From: Rhodococcus_G sp042754225
GTDB lineage: Bacteria; Actinomycetota; Actinomycetes; Mycobacteriales; Mycobacteriaceae
Direction of reading: 5' to 3'
NCBI RefSeq assembly: GCF_042754225.1
Contig: NZ_JBHZAH010000012.1
Coordinates: forward strand, 1-64,000
Length of the DNA: 64,000 nt
In this document: positions 55,301 to 63,526 of the stretch, one piece after another
How positions within the stretch are numbered: the first letter of the stretch is position 1
Layout: the number at the start of each line of letters is the position of its first letter
The notes under the pieces: generated by a model
Database searches by the model: none
Seen by the model: only the letters and a program-made list of their open reading frames with translations
What the model was told of the DNA's origin: nothing
Position numbers and translations under genes: made by a program

Positions 55301-56026
55301 TCAGGCGGTCTGTCGGGGTGCCGAGGCCAGGTCGAGGTACTGCCCGATCGCGGCGGCCGCCATCCGGACGGGCGCGGCGTGTCGGTGGTCGAACTTCAGC
55401 CGATTCGCCGGACCGCTGACCGACAGGCCGAGCTCGGCGCCGTCGAGGGATCCGACCCGCACCCCGATGCACTCGAACCCGGCGGCGCAGGTCCCGTACG
55501 CAACACCCGACCGGTGTGTGCCGCCGGACGCGGGGCGGTCGCCGGCGACGGCGGTGGCGGACCCGCGGACCGCGGCGAGCAGCGCCTTGCCGATCGTCGA
55601 CGACTGCGCGGGAATCCGGTCTCCGATTCGGGTGTGCAGGTCGGGCGCCGCCCCGCCGCCGACCTTGTCGAGGTAGAGCACGTGGGTGCCGTCGAGAACG
55701 CCCAGGTGTACGACATGGCCTGTGACGGAATGCAACTCGCGCAGCAGCGGCGGCACCACCCGATCGAACCGGTTCTGGTACAGCGACAGCGCGCCGATCT
55801 CGGCGAGCTTGTCGCCGAGTCCGTACTCGACGCCACGACGCCTGAGCCAGCCCATCCGGACGAGATGTTCGAGCATTCGATAGGTGCTCGTCCGTGGTAT
55901 GCCGGTGCAGCGGGAGACGTCGGTGAGGCTGAGGCGAGGCGCGCTCCGGAAGCTGTCGAGCACCAGGGACAGGCGATCGAGCGTGGACGCGGGCAGACCG
56001 CGCTCCGAGGCTTCTCCGTTCCGCAA
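55301..56026 (-). CDS. IclR-family transcriptional regulator
   Basis: 241 residues. N-terminal winged helix LSLTDVSRCTGIPRTSTYRM (recognition helix) and LVRMGWLRRRGVEYGLGDKL; the C-terminal effector domain has LDGTHVLYLDKVGG and AQSSTIGKALLAA. The TTG start at 56026 has GAGGAGG 7 nt upstream. Divergent from kshA; likely controls both arms of the cluster, possibly through the palindrome at 56301-56322. Confidence 0.9.
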   Translation of the reverse strand: MRNGEASERGLPASTLDRLSLVLDSFRSAPRLSLTDVSRCTGIPRTSTYRMLEHLVRMGWLRRRGVEYGLGDKLAEIGALSLYQNRFDRVVPPLLRELHSVTGHVVHLGVLDGTHVLYLDKVGGGAAPDLHTRIGDRIPAQSSTIGKALLAAVRGSATAVAGDRPASGGTHRSGVAYGTCAAGFECIGVRVGSLDGAELGLSVSGPANRLKFDHRHAAPVRMAAAAIGQYLDLASAPRQTA

Positions 56027-56412
56027 TGCCGTCCCTCCTCACGTGTCGCGCTCCCGGCGCGGTCAGCGCCGCGGACCGGCGAGGTCAGCACAATCGCGAT
56101 CGCCTGGCGATGCCAGAGGTCCTCCCGGTGAGCGGGATCGGCCCGCCGACCGGCCAGGCGTGCCGAAGACGGGTGGTGGGCCCGCGGGGGCGGTCGCCCG
56201 AATCGTGTGTGACGCGTTCTCGCGGCCGTGACCTGCGCCGATTCCGCTGAACGGACAGGCGGGTTGGTGCAATGTGCGCGCCGTTGACAGCCTCTCCATG
56301 CGACGTGACCGCGATCACGTCGGCGCCGGCCCTCTCGGTGCCGTGCGCTTCCGAACCAGGCGAACCGGACCGGGCCCACACCTGCGCCTGGTCCACGACC
56401 AAAGGAGACACA
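56027..56412. other. Divergent iclR/kshA promoter region
   Basis: 386 bp without a gene. Contains a TTGACA at 56284-56289 facing kshA and the palindrome described separately. No KstR-type site was recognised. Confidence 0.55.
56301..56322. promoter_or_regulatory. Perfect 8+8 bp palindrome upstream of kshA
   Basis: CGACGTGA, 6-nt spacer CCGCGA, TCACGTCG. It begins 11 bp downstream of a consensus TTGACA (-35), i.e. over the expected -10/start region, and 91 bp before the kshA start. A good candidate for the IclR operator. Confidence 0.6.
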
Positions 56413-57567
56413 GTGACCGCTGTGAACATCGACGGAGCCGACGAGGTCCGCACCATCGACCAGGGCGCTGTGCCCGATCGCTTCGCGCGTGGCTGGCACT
56501 GCCTGGGCCTCGTCGACGGGTTCCGCGACGGCAACCCGCACTCCGTCGAGGCGTTCGGCACCAAGCTGGTGGTGTTCGCGGACAGCAACGGCGAGATCAA
56601 GATCTTGGACGCGTACTGCCGACACATGGGCGGGGATTTGAGTCAGGGGACCGTCAAGGGCGACTCGATCGCGTGCCCGTTCCACGACTGGCGTTGGGGC
56701 GGCAACGGCAAGTGCACCGGCATTCCCTACGCGCGTCGGGTGCCGCCGTTGGCCCGTACCCGCGGCTGGACGACCATGGAGCGCGACGAGCTGCTGTTCG
56801 TCTGGCACGACCCGGAGGGCAACCCGCCCCCGCCGGAGGTCGCCATCCCCGCGATGCGGACCCCCGACGCCGAGTGGACCGACTGGGAGTGGAAGTCGAT
56901 CGTCATCGACACCAACTGCCGGGAGATCATCGACAACGTCGTGGACATGGCGCACTTCTTCTACGTGCACTACTCGTTCCCGACCTACTTCAAGAACGTC
57001 TTCGAGGGGCACGTCGCCGTCCAGGAACAGGCAGGCGTTGGTCGCGAGGACATCACCGAGTGGACCGATCCCGACGTCCCGAAGCTGGTCGGCCATGGCT
57101 CCGTCGCGGCGTACCACGGGCCGTCGTTCATGATCGACGACCTCGTCTACCACTACGACACCTACGACGTCGAGTCCGTCCTGATCAACTGCCACTACCC
57201 GGTCGGCCCGAACAAGTTCGTGCTCATGTACGGCATCTCCGTCAAGAAGACCGAGCAGGTCCCGGCCGAGATCGCCGACCAGTTGGTCGACGCGATGATC
57301 GGCTACATCGGCGTCGGCTTCGAACAGGACATCGAGATCTGGAAGAACAAGACCCGCATCGACAACCCGCTGCTCACCAACGAGGACGGACCCGTCTACC
57401 AGCTGCGCCGCTGGTACGAGCAGTTCTACGTCGACGTCGCCGACGTCACCCCCGAGATGGTGGACCGCTTCGAGTTCGAACTCGACACCACCAAGCCGGT
57501 CGAGGCGTGGAAGCGGGAAGTCGCGGACAACCTCGCCCGGCGCGATGCCGCGGAGATGTCGGTCTGA
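56413..57567 (+). CDS. kshA: 3-ketosteroid 9-alpha-hydroxylase oxygenase component (Rieske)
   Basis: 384-residue Rieske non-haem iron oxygenase. Rieske ligands C69, H71, C88 and H91 (CRHMGGD and CPFHDW); mononuclear iron ligands in DNVVDMAHFFYVHYSF (N175, D178, H181, H186) and about D306 (GFEQDIEIW). Length and spacing match KshA, which hydroxylates C9 of 4-androstene-3,17-dione-like steroids or CoA thioesters, opening ring B with KstD. The reductase KshB is not in the window. GTG at 56413 after AAAGGAGA. First gene of an operon with a small Cys protein, SDR and SnoaL-like protein. Rhodococci hold several KshA homologues of differing substrate; this one's substrate may be another steroid or bile-acid-like compound. 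Confidence 0.88.
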   Translation: MTAVNIDGADEVRTIDQGAVPDRFARGWHCLGLVDGFRDGNPHSVEAFGTKLVVFADSNGEIKILDAYCRHMGGDLSQGTVKGDSIACPFHDWRWGGNGKCTGIPYARRVPPLARTRGWTTMERDELLFVWHDPEGNPPPPEVAIPAMRTPDAEWTDWEWKSIVIDTNCREIIDNVVDMAHFFYVHYSFPTYFKNVFEGHVAVQEQAGVGREDITEWTDPDVPKLVGHGSVAAYHGPSFMIDDLVYHYDTYDVESVLINCHYPVGPNKFVLMYGISVKKTEQVPAEIADQLVDAMIGYIGVGFEQDIEIWKNKTRIDNPLLTNEDGPVYQLRRWYEQFYVDVADVTPEMVDRFEFELDTTKPVEAWKREVADNLARRDAAEMSV

Positions 57568-57794
57568 TGCAACAGGTCGACTGTGCGCGCTGCGGAGTCC
57601 GGGTCCTCGTGGAGAAGAACAGCTGGGAGCACACCAGCGTCCAATGGAGCACCGCCCGCCCCGACACCGTCTGCGACGGGTACCGGGACGATCCGACGCT
57701 GACGCTGCGCGGTGCTCGGGTGGGGCGCTGCCCCGCACTGCGCGAATCGATCGTCGCGGCCGCTGTGGACGGCCGTGTCCCCGTCCCCGACTGA
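57567..57794 (+). CDS. Small Cys-containing protein coupled to kshA
   Basis: 75-residue soluble protein starting MQQVDCARCGVRVLVEKNSW. Four cysteines: a CxxC near the N-terminus (CARC), one in VCDGYRDD and one in GRCPALRE. This could form a zinc ribbon or bind a small Fe-S centre; the pattern is not that of a ferredoxin I recognise. The ATG overlaps the kshA stop by one base (TGATG). A role as partner or assembly factor of the oxygenase is suggested only by coupling. Confidence 0.7.
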   Translation: MQQVDCARCGVRVLVEKNSWEHTSVQWSTARPDTVCDGYRDDPTLTLRGARVGRCPALRESIVAAAVDGRVPVPD

Positions 57795-57822
57795 CCGCCG
57801 AACCGGAAGAAACGAGAGAACG

Positions 57823-58611
57823 ATGATCGACAGAGACAAATACGGACCGTGGGCCTTCGTTGCCGGCGGCTCGGAGGGCGTCGGCGCCGGGTTCGCCGAG
57901 GAACTGGCGAAGGCGGGGCTGAACCTCGTGCTGCTGGCCCGCAAGCGCGGCCCCCTCGAGGAGACCGCGGCCAAGGCGCGAGCTCACGGAGTCGAGGTGC
58001 GCACCCTCGCCGTCGACCTCTTGGCGGCGGACGCCGGCGAACGGATCTGCCTGGCAACGGCGGATCTCGAAGTGGGACTACTGATCTTCAACGCCGGCGC
58101 CAACACCTACGGCCACGAGTTCGTCACCGGCGATCTCGATGCCTGCCGAAAGGTACTCACGCTCAACATCGACCGCCAACTCGAGCTCTCCCAGATCTTC
58201 GGCGCACCGATGCGCGAGCGCGGCCGCGGCGGCATCGTCCTGCTCGGCTCGCTGGCCGGCTACGTCGGCGCCGAGCACATGAGCATCTACGCGGCGGCGA
58301 AGGCTTTCAGCCGCGTCTTCGCCGAGGGACTCTGGCTCGAGATGGCCGCGCACGGGGTCGACGTGCTCGAGCTCGTCCTCGGCGTCACCCGGACGCCTGC
58401 CATGGAACGAGCCGGCCTCGATTTCGACCTGCCCGGTCTCAACGCTTCGGACCCGTACGCGGTCGCCCGCGAGGGTCTCGAACACCTCGCCGACGGCCCG
58501 ATCTGGGTCGCGGGCGGCAACTACGAACTGGCCGGCAGCCGTGCCGGCTTCCCACGCGCCGAGATCGTCAGGGCGGCGTCGGACGAGGCCCGCAAGATGA
58601 TGGGGCGCTGA
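57823..58611 (+). CDS. Short-chain dehydrogenase/reductase
   Basis: 262-residue SDR. Cofactor loop FVAGGSEGVGAGFAEELAKA, LLIFNAGANTYGHEF (NAG), catalytic Ser in LLGSLAGYVGAEHMSIYAAAK with YxxxK. Length and C-terminus (RAEIVRAASDEARKMMG) resemble SDRs from steroid catabolic operons. GAGAG precedes the ATG. The stop overlaps the start of the next gene. Confidence 0.9.
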   Translation: MIDRDKYGPWAFVAGGSEGVGAGFAEELAKAGLNLVLLARKRGPLEETAAKARAHGVEVRTLAVDLLAADAGERICLATADLEVGLLIFNAGANTYGHEFVTGDLDACRKVLTLNIDRQLELSQIFGAPMRERGRGGIVLLGSLAGYVGAEHMSIYAAAKAFSRVFAEGLWLEMAAHGVDVLELVLGVTRTPAMERAGLDFDLPGLNASDPYAVAREGLEHLADGPIWVAGGNYELAGSRAGFPRAEIVRAASDEARKMMGR

Positions 58612-59219
58612 TGACCGAGACAGATCCGGGTTTCGAGCATCGGCTGCTGGTCCTCGAGCAACGTCTTCGGTTACTCGAGGACCACAACGCGATCATGCGA
58701 CTCCTGTACTCCTACGGCCCGAGCGTCGACAGCGGCCTCGCCGATGTGGTCGGCGGCCTCTGGACCGAGGACGGTGTCTACGACGTCGACACCGGACGGA
58801 TGGACGGCCGAGGCGAGATCGAGAACATGGTCCTGACACACCCACACCAGGGCTTCATCCAGCAAGGGTGCGGACACATCATGAGTCCGGCACACATCAC
58901 CGTCGAGGGCGACACCGCCGTGGCGGTGTGCCACACCCAGCTGATCCTGCAGCAGCCCGACGGGAGTGGATACCAAGTCAGCCGGGTTACCGCCAACCGC
59001 TGGGAGCTGGCACGGACCAGCGACGGGTGGCGGGTCGCGACACGAACCAGTCGACTTCTCAACGGGCACGAGGGATCACGCGCGATACTCGCGAGCGCCT
59101 TCGATGCCATGGGCCTGGTAGATGGAGTCGCCTCGAGCCGCCGCCGGCACCCGATGGAATCTGAGCAGGTCCGCTCGCGTGTGAACGAAGGTCGAGACCA
59201 GGCCGGCAACGACCGTTGA
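58611..59219 (+). CDS. SnoaL/NTF2-like protein (copy 2)
   Basis: 202 residues, NTF2 fold of the SnoaL_4 type found beside Rieske oxygenases and steroid genes: HNAIMRLLYSYGPSVDSGLA, DGVYDVDTGRMDGRGEIENM, and RWELARTSDGWRVATRTSRL; the tail continues NGHEGSRAILASAFDAMGL. Likely an isomerase, dehydratase or small hydratase on pathway intermediates. ATG at 58611 overlaps the SDR stop (TGATG). A degraded copy of its C-terminal region occurs at 61653-61724. Confidence 0.85.
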   Translation: MTETDPGFEHRLLVLEQRLRLLEDHNAIMRLLYSYGPSVDSGLADVVGGLWTEDGVYDVDTGRMDGRGEIENMVLTHPHQGFIQQGCGHIMSPAHITVEGDTAVAVCHTQLILQQPDGSGYQVSRVTANRWELARTSDGWRVATRTSRLLNGHEGSRAILASAFDAMGLVDGVASSRRRHPMESEQVRSRVNEGRDQAGNDR

Positions 59220-59380
59220 AAACCCTGCTATCCAGCCACGATCGGATGTGCGCGAGGGTCGCATGCGCAATTGCGAACCAGTTCGTGGCCGAACAGGAGA
59301 AGGGCTGTAGGCCTCCCAGCAGACACCGATTCTGCCGACAGGGCAGTCAGCCAACCCACCAGCACGGAAAGGCCCCACCC

Positions 59381-60298
59381 ATGACACACCGCTTCACAGC
59401 CATGCGCCGTCTCTCGATGACCACCGTCGCCCTAGGCGCGGCCGGTACGTTCCTGTTCGGCGGCCCTGCCGCTGCGACCGCCGAAGCTCTCGATCTCCCG
59501 TCGGTCGGCTCGTCGGGATTCGGCTCCAGCGCGTCGACGTCGGTCGAGCCCCCCCGACTGCCCTCAGTCGACAACTTCCGCGACGTGGCCGGTTCAGGAG
59601 CCGGATACGTTGGGTTTGGCGGCCTGCACGTCAACCGGGGAGTGTTCTACCGGGCCAACGCGATCACCCCGAACCCGGCGGATCTCGCGACGCTCGAGTC
59701 GCTGCAGCTGACCGCTGTGTACGACCTTCGCACCGACCCGGAGATCGCCGCGAAGCCCGACATCCTGCCCAAGGGAGCTCGCTACTCGCAGATCCACGTC
59801 CTCGCGGCAGATCCGAGCGCTGACCTCGTGAACCTCCACACCCCGGAAGACGCCCGCGCCTACGTCCAGAAGGGCTACCGCGCAACGGTCAACGACGCGC
59901 TTCCCCGCAACGGCTATCGGCAGCTGCTGACCGACCTCGCCAACACCGCGGGACCGCAGGTCGTCCACTGCACCTCCGGCAAGGACCGCACCGGCTGGGC
60001 GACGGCCCTGCTGCTCACTGTCGCCGGGGTTCCGCGCGAGACGATCATGAGCGACTACCTGCTGACCAACGAGTACTCGGCCGCGTCGATCGAGGCCGCC
60101 GTCGACCAGATCGCTGCGGTCAAGGGCCCCGCGGCAGCTGAGGTCTACCGGCAGCTCCTCGGAGTGGACGCCAGCTACCTGGACGCGGCCTTCGACGAGG
60201 TGGACAAGAAGTACGGTTCCCTTGACCGGTACCTCGTCGACGGCCTCGGGCTCGACCAATTGACGATCGCGGCGCTGAGGCTGAAGCTGCTCAGCTGA
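59381..60298 (+). CDS. Secreted PtpB-like tyrosine/serine phosphatase
   Basis: 305 residues with a signal peptide (MTTVALGAAGTFLFGGPAAA). The P-loop is HCTSGKDRTG: H196, C197, R203; the KDRTG form with Lys and Asp is typical of MptpB-type triple-specificity (phosphotyrosine/serine/phosphoinositide) phosphatases. Also NFRDVAGSG near residue 65 and VYDLRTDPEI. Mycobacterial PtpB is a secreted virulence factor; environmental actinobacteria keep such enzymes with unclear roles. The gene is 161 nt after the SnoaL-like gene and may be independent of it. Confidence 0.88.
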   Translation: MTHRFTAMRRLSMTTVALGAAGTFLFGGPAAATAEALDLPSVGSSGFGSSASTSVEPPRLPSVDNFRDVAGSGAGYVGFGGLHVNRGVFYRANAITPNPADLATLESLQLTAVYDLRTDPEIAAKPDILPKGARYSQIHVLAADPSADLVNLHTPEDARAYVQKGYRATVNDALPRNGYRQLLTDLANTAGPQVVHCTSGKDRTGWATALLLTVAGVPRETIMSDYLLTNEYSAASIEAAVDQIAAVKGPAAAEVYRQLLGVDASYLDAAFDEVDKKYGSLDRYLVDGLGLDQLTIAALRLKLLS

Positions 60299-60869
60299 CA
60301 CACGAGAGCGCCGGGCGCGTGGTACCCCTCGGTCGTGCGCACCCAGCGGCGGTATCCGAGGTCGCGGACACGGTCGGTGTTGAATGGCTGGGACTGCTCA
60401 TCTCGGTTGAATCCTGACAGTCACCGATACGTGGCCCAGTGTCTCCTGCGCGCCGACCTCACGCAGGGGCACGGCCAACAGGTGGGATTCGTCGCGGACG
60501 CGCGACGGCTGGCGCGTCGTGACGCGGACGGGCCGGTGTCGAGATGCAGCGAGGACTAGCAGGACACGCTGCACTGCTTTGACGGAGTCCGGGCGTGTCG
60601 TGCTTTGTCGCTGATGTGGGTCGTGCGATGCCGTCCGGTGCAGTGCCGGACAGTGGCGTTCGCCTGTTGTGCTGTCGGCGCGAACTGCAGTGGCCGCCCA
60701 CCTCGGTCGGGGTGGGCGGCCACTGCGCGTTGGGCGTCCGGTCTGTCGCGGGACACCCTGAAGCGTCGTCGTGGATGCTGACGACGCGGTAGGGGAAGTC
60801 AGACACGCTCGCACCGCGCAGGTGAACCGAAGAGAATAGTAGGCGACGAAGAAGAAGGGTGACTTGATT
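60299..60869. other. Intergenic region after the phosphatase gene
   Basis: 571 bp. Holds the hairpin at 60687-60726. Small open frames occur on both strands without convincing starts. The GC content falls sharply at about 60830. Confidence 0.45.
60687..60726. terminator. Long perfect hairpin
   Basis: GCAGTGGCCGCCCACC (60687-60702) pairs over 16 bp with GGTGGGCGGCCACTGC (60711-60726) around an 8-nt loop. No U-tract. Lies about 390 nt after the phosphatase stop; likely a transcription stop or boundary element. Confidence 0.75.
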
Positions 60870-61340
60870 ATGGGAATCTTCTTGAAGATCACTTATGATT
60901 CACAAGGAGGGAAAACGGCAGAAAAGGCCACTGTAAACCAGAATATTCTGGACGGCGTTCTCAATAGCCTGAATGACTACGCCTGGCAGGATCGAATTGC
61001 TCCCCAATTGCGGAACCTTGATGCGCAGTTCAGCCACATTGCACTCGGCCTGATCCTACGATTCTATCACAAGATCAATGTCGAGAAGGGCAACCTGAGG
61101 TCGCTTGCACGGTATATCAAGAAGGACGACAAGCTTCTGGTCGATCAGATACTCGTCGTGGACGATTATGAGAATCTATCGGAAGGGGAGGCGAGGACAC
61201 AGCTTTGCGACGATATCGTGAATCATCTCGAGCAAGCCCTCATGAGGTACAGGGACCGCTTCCAAGACTTTGATGCCGTTGCGTTCATTCCATTGCTCAG
61301 AGAGAGATTTGGAGAGATAAAGCAGCAAGGAAATCGCTAG
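60870..61340 (+). CDS. AT-rich orphan gene, possible immunity-type protein
   Basis: 156 residues. Codon use is much more AT-rich than the neighbours (TAT, AAT, AAG, GAT common; for example GATTATGAGAATCTATC), indicating recent transfer. The protein is mixed alpha/beta, charged and soluble: FLKITYDSQGGKTAEK, then FSHIALGLILRFYHKINVEK and LLVDQILVVDDYENLSEGEA, ending in a helical segment. It loosely resembles polymorphic-toxin immunity proteins (the Imm39 type has a similar LILRY and I-x-L-x-hydrophobic layout), but I cannot confirm that. No toxin gene is next to it. ATG at 60870 is preferred over a TTG at 60864. Confidence 0.75.
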   Translation: MGIFLKITYDSQGGKTAEKATVNQNILDGVLNSLNDYAWQDRIAPQLRNLDAQFSHIALGLILRFYHKINVEKGNLRSLARYIKKDDKLLVDQILVVDDYENLSEGEARTQLCDDIVNHLEQALMRYRDRFQDFDAVAFIPLLRERFGEIKQQGNR

Positions 61341-61345
61341 CCGCC

Positions 61346-61594
61346 GTGGCCAACACCGCCCGTGGCGTGATGATCGAAGCTGCCGCCCGAGAAACGTACG
61401 AGGGCGCCGCCGTCGACGCCTCGACCTGGCTCGACTGGGGAGGATTGGGGGCTGGGCAGGAAGTGTGGCACGAGGCCGCGATCACTGTCGTCGAAGCGAT
61501 CCTCGCCGCGCTCCCAATCGAGTGCCGGTGCATCCTGATAGCTGATAGCCGGCAATTGATCCCGAGCCTGGGCGCTGAACGGAGCGCAGCGTAG
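61346..61594 (+). CDS. Small hypothetical protein
   Basis: 82-residue frame starting with GTG 5 nt after the previous stop. The pattern IEAAARETYEG..WLDWGGLGAGQEVWHEAA..VVEAIL resembles the small proteins with W/E-spaced helices often seen in actinophages and mobile regions. GC-rich, unlike its neighbour. The Shine-Dalgarno is poor and the C-terminal 25 residues look unconstrained, so it may be a chance or decayed frame. Confidence 0.4.
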   Translation: MANTARGVMIEAAARETYEGAAVDASTWLDWGGLGAGQEVWHEAAITVVEAILAALPIECRCILIADSRQLIPSLGAERSAA

Positions 61595-61652
61595 GACGTG
61601 GCCCCTTCGCGTCCTGCCTAGTTGATCCAGCATCGCGTTTCGCTGATCTTCG

Positions 61653-61724
61653 CTGCATCTCGACGGCCGGATCCTTGACGAACACGAGGATTCACGCGCG
61701 ATCCTGCCCAGCGCGTTTCTGTGA
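61653..61724 (+). pseudogene. Remnant of a third SnoaL/NTF2-like gene
   Basis: The frame reads DGRILDEHEDSRAILPSAFL before a TGA, matching the tail of the protein at 58611-59219 (RLLNGHEGSRAILASAFDAM). Only about 23 codons remain; an in-frame TGA lies just upstream. The DNA also resembles the 59060-59105 segment. A remnant of a paralogue at the right edge of the inserted-looking region. Confidence 0.6.
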
Positions 61725-61733
61725 GACGGACGG

Positions 61734-62543
61734 CTAGCGGGCCCGAACCTGCACCGTCTGGTTGATCCGTCCGACCGGGCCGGACTCGTCGTGCAGCACG
61801 CCCGCGCACATGCCGACACCGTCGGGGCCGTACGAGGTTTCGGCGGCGATGCCGACCCATTCGCCCTGCGGCACCCGGAACAGGTGCACCGTCAGGTCGG
61901 TGTTGAGGTAGGTCCACTCGCTCGGATCCAGCTTCGAGCCGACCCCGTTGGCGACGTCGGCCACGGCGAACAGCCGCTGAATCGGGGTCAGCGACTCGCC
62001 CTCCACGAGAACGGGATTCGGGCGGGTCCACACCTGACCGGGCCCCTCTCCGCCGATCTCCGCGATCCACCGCCAGTCCAGTGTCCGCACGTAGCCGGTG
62101 CCCCAGAACGCGTTGCCCATGTCGACCTCGTGGGTCTGCGAGAGCGGGGCCATCGTGGGGTCGCCTGCGTGCGCGACCACGGCGGTGTCCGCGATCTGCA
62201 TCCGCCACGCGGTGCCGCGGGCGACGGCGCGGTCGGTGCCGTCCGGGCCGGTCGCCCACAGCTCCGCGACGACGAGTTCGACCCGCTTGCCGGGCCGCTC
62301 GACCCAGGACCGCACCTCGATGTCGGCGAGTGGGACCGGGCCCAGGATCTCGATCACGACGCGAGTGAGCCGGGCGTCCTCGCGCGGCGCACACCGCTCG
62401 AGCGCACGCACCAGCAGCGCCGACGGGGGAGCGCCGTGCTGCATGGTGTCGGCCCAGGTGCTGACGGTCAGTGCCGTCGTCGCGAACCGCTCGGTGCCGT
62501 CCTCGCGGGACCCGAGCGGGATGTAGTAGGCCTGGTCGCTCAC
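61734..62543 (-). CDS. Acyl-CoA thioesterase-family protein (double hot-dog)
   Basis: 269 residues of the TesB-like thioesterase superfamily with two hot-dog halves: N-half TTALTVSTWADTMQHGAPPS with LLVRALERC; C-half LTPIQRLFAVADVANGVGS and LNTDLTVHLFRVPQGEWVGI, the latter typical of the second hot-dog domain carrying the catalytic Asp. Hydrolyses an acyl-CoA of unknown chain. GTG start at 62543 directly follows the stop of the RecB-like gene (TAAGTG), so it is translationally coupled to it. Confidence 0.85.
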   Translation of the reverse strand: MSDQAYYIPLGSREDGTERFATTALTVSTWADTMQHGAPPSALLVRALERCAPREDARLTRVVIEILGPVPLADIEVRSWVERPGKRVELVVAELWATGPDGTDRAVARGTAWRMQIADTAVVAHAGDPTMAPLSQTHEVDMGNAFWGTGYVRTLDWRWIAEIGGEGPGQVWTRPNPVLVEGESLTPIQRLFAVADVANGVGSKLDPSEWTYLNTDLTVHLFRVPQGEWVGIAAETSYGPDGVGMCAGVLHDESGPVGRINQTVQVRAR

Positions 62544-63440
62544 TTAGCTGATCTCCTCGAAACTGTCTTCCTCGGCCGGAACCTCCGGCCAGCCCGGGTA
62601 GGGCGGCGGCGTGCCACCGAACTCGGGGCAGCGCACCTTATGGTCGCACCAGTTGCACAGGCGCCCCGGCTTCGGTCGGAAGTCGCCGGTCTGACCAGCG
62701 GCGAGGATCGCCTTCCAGATCGCGGACAGGGTCCGCTCGAACCGGAGAAGCTCCGCCTCGTCCGGTGCGTAGGTGAGGATCTCGCCGTCGGTGAGATAGA
62801 TCAGGCGCAGCTGTGCCGGCACGATCCCGCGGGTGCGCAGCAGCACCAGTGCGTAGAACTTCATCTGGAACAGGGCCTTGGACTCGGTCATCTCCCGCGG
62901 CGCCCGGCCGGTCTTGTAGTCGACGACGCGGACCTCACCGGTGGGCGCGACGTCGATACGGTCGACGAACCCGCGCAGCAGCACTCCGTCGTCGAGCTCG
63001 GTCTCGACCCGCATCTCGCAGGACTCCGGCTCGAAACGGGTCGGGTCCTCGAGCTTGTAGTAGCCCTCGATCAGCGCGCGTGCCTCGGAGAGGAAGGACT
63101 CGCGCTCGTCGGCCGGTACCGCACCGTCGGCCTCGGGCGACTCCGCGAGCACCCTCTCCCAGGCCGGTTCGACCAGGGTGACGGCCCGGTCCGGCACCCG
63201 ATCCGGCGCGGGCAGGCCGTAGAGCGCCTCGAGGGCTGCGTGCACCACCGTGCCCTTGATCTGCGCTTTCGACGGCGTCTCCGGGATCCGGTCGACCGCA
63301 CGGAAGCGGTACAGCAAGGGGCACTGTTTGAAATCTCCGGCCCTCGAGGGGGACAGTGCGGGCCGTGAGCGGGGCCTCTCCACGCCGAGCGTCTCGACTG
63401 CAGGGGCTTCGGCGGGGGGCGACGCGGGAGTGATGCTCAC
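62544..63440 (-). CDS. RecB-family exonuclease (PD-(D/E)XK)
   Basis: 298 residues, Cas4/RecB-like nuclease related to mycobacterial Rv2119. N-terminal LSPSRAGDFKQCPLLYRFRA with the first Cys, catalytic GFVDRIDV and VVDYKTGRAP (D and QxK-type Lys), and a C-terminal CNWCDHKVRCP set that with the first Cys would hold a [4Fe-4S] cluster. About 85 bp divergent from trmI, the same arrangement as in mycobacteria. Probably a DNA-processing nuclease. Confidence 0.92.
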   Translation of the reverse strand: MSITPASPPAEAPAVETLGVERPRSRPALSPSRAGDFKQCPLLYRFRAVDRIPETPSKAQIKGTVVHAALEALYGLPAPDRVPDRAVTLVEPAWERVLAESPEADGAVPADERESFLSEARALIEGYYKLEDPTRFEPESCEMRVETELDDGVLLRGFVDRIDVAPTGEVRVVDYKTGRAPREMTESKALFQMKFYALVLLRTRGIVPAQLRLIYLTDGEILTYAPDEAELLRFERTLSAIWKAILAAGQTGDFRPKPGRLCNWCDHKVRCPEFGGTPPPYPGWPEVPAEEDSFEEIS

Positions 63441-63526
63441 ACCTGGCAGGGTATGCGCAGGGTCCGACAGCTTCGTCGGGGCCGGCGCGAAGGTCGCCGG
63501 GGCACTCGATGATGGGAGTCGATCAG

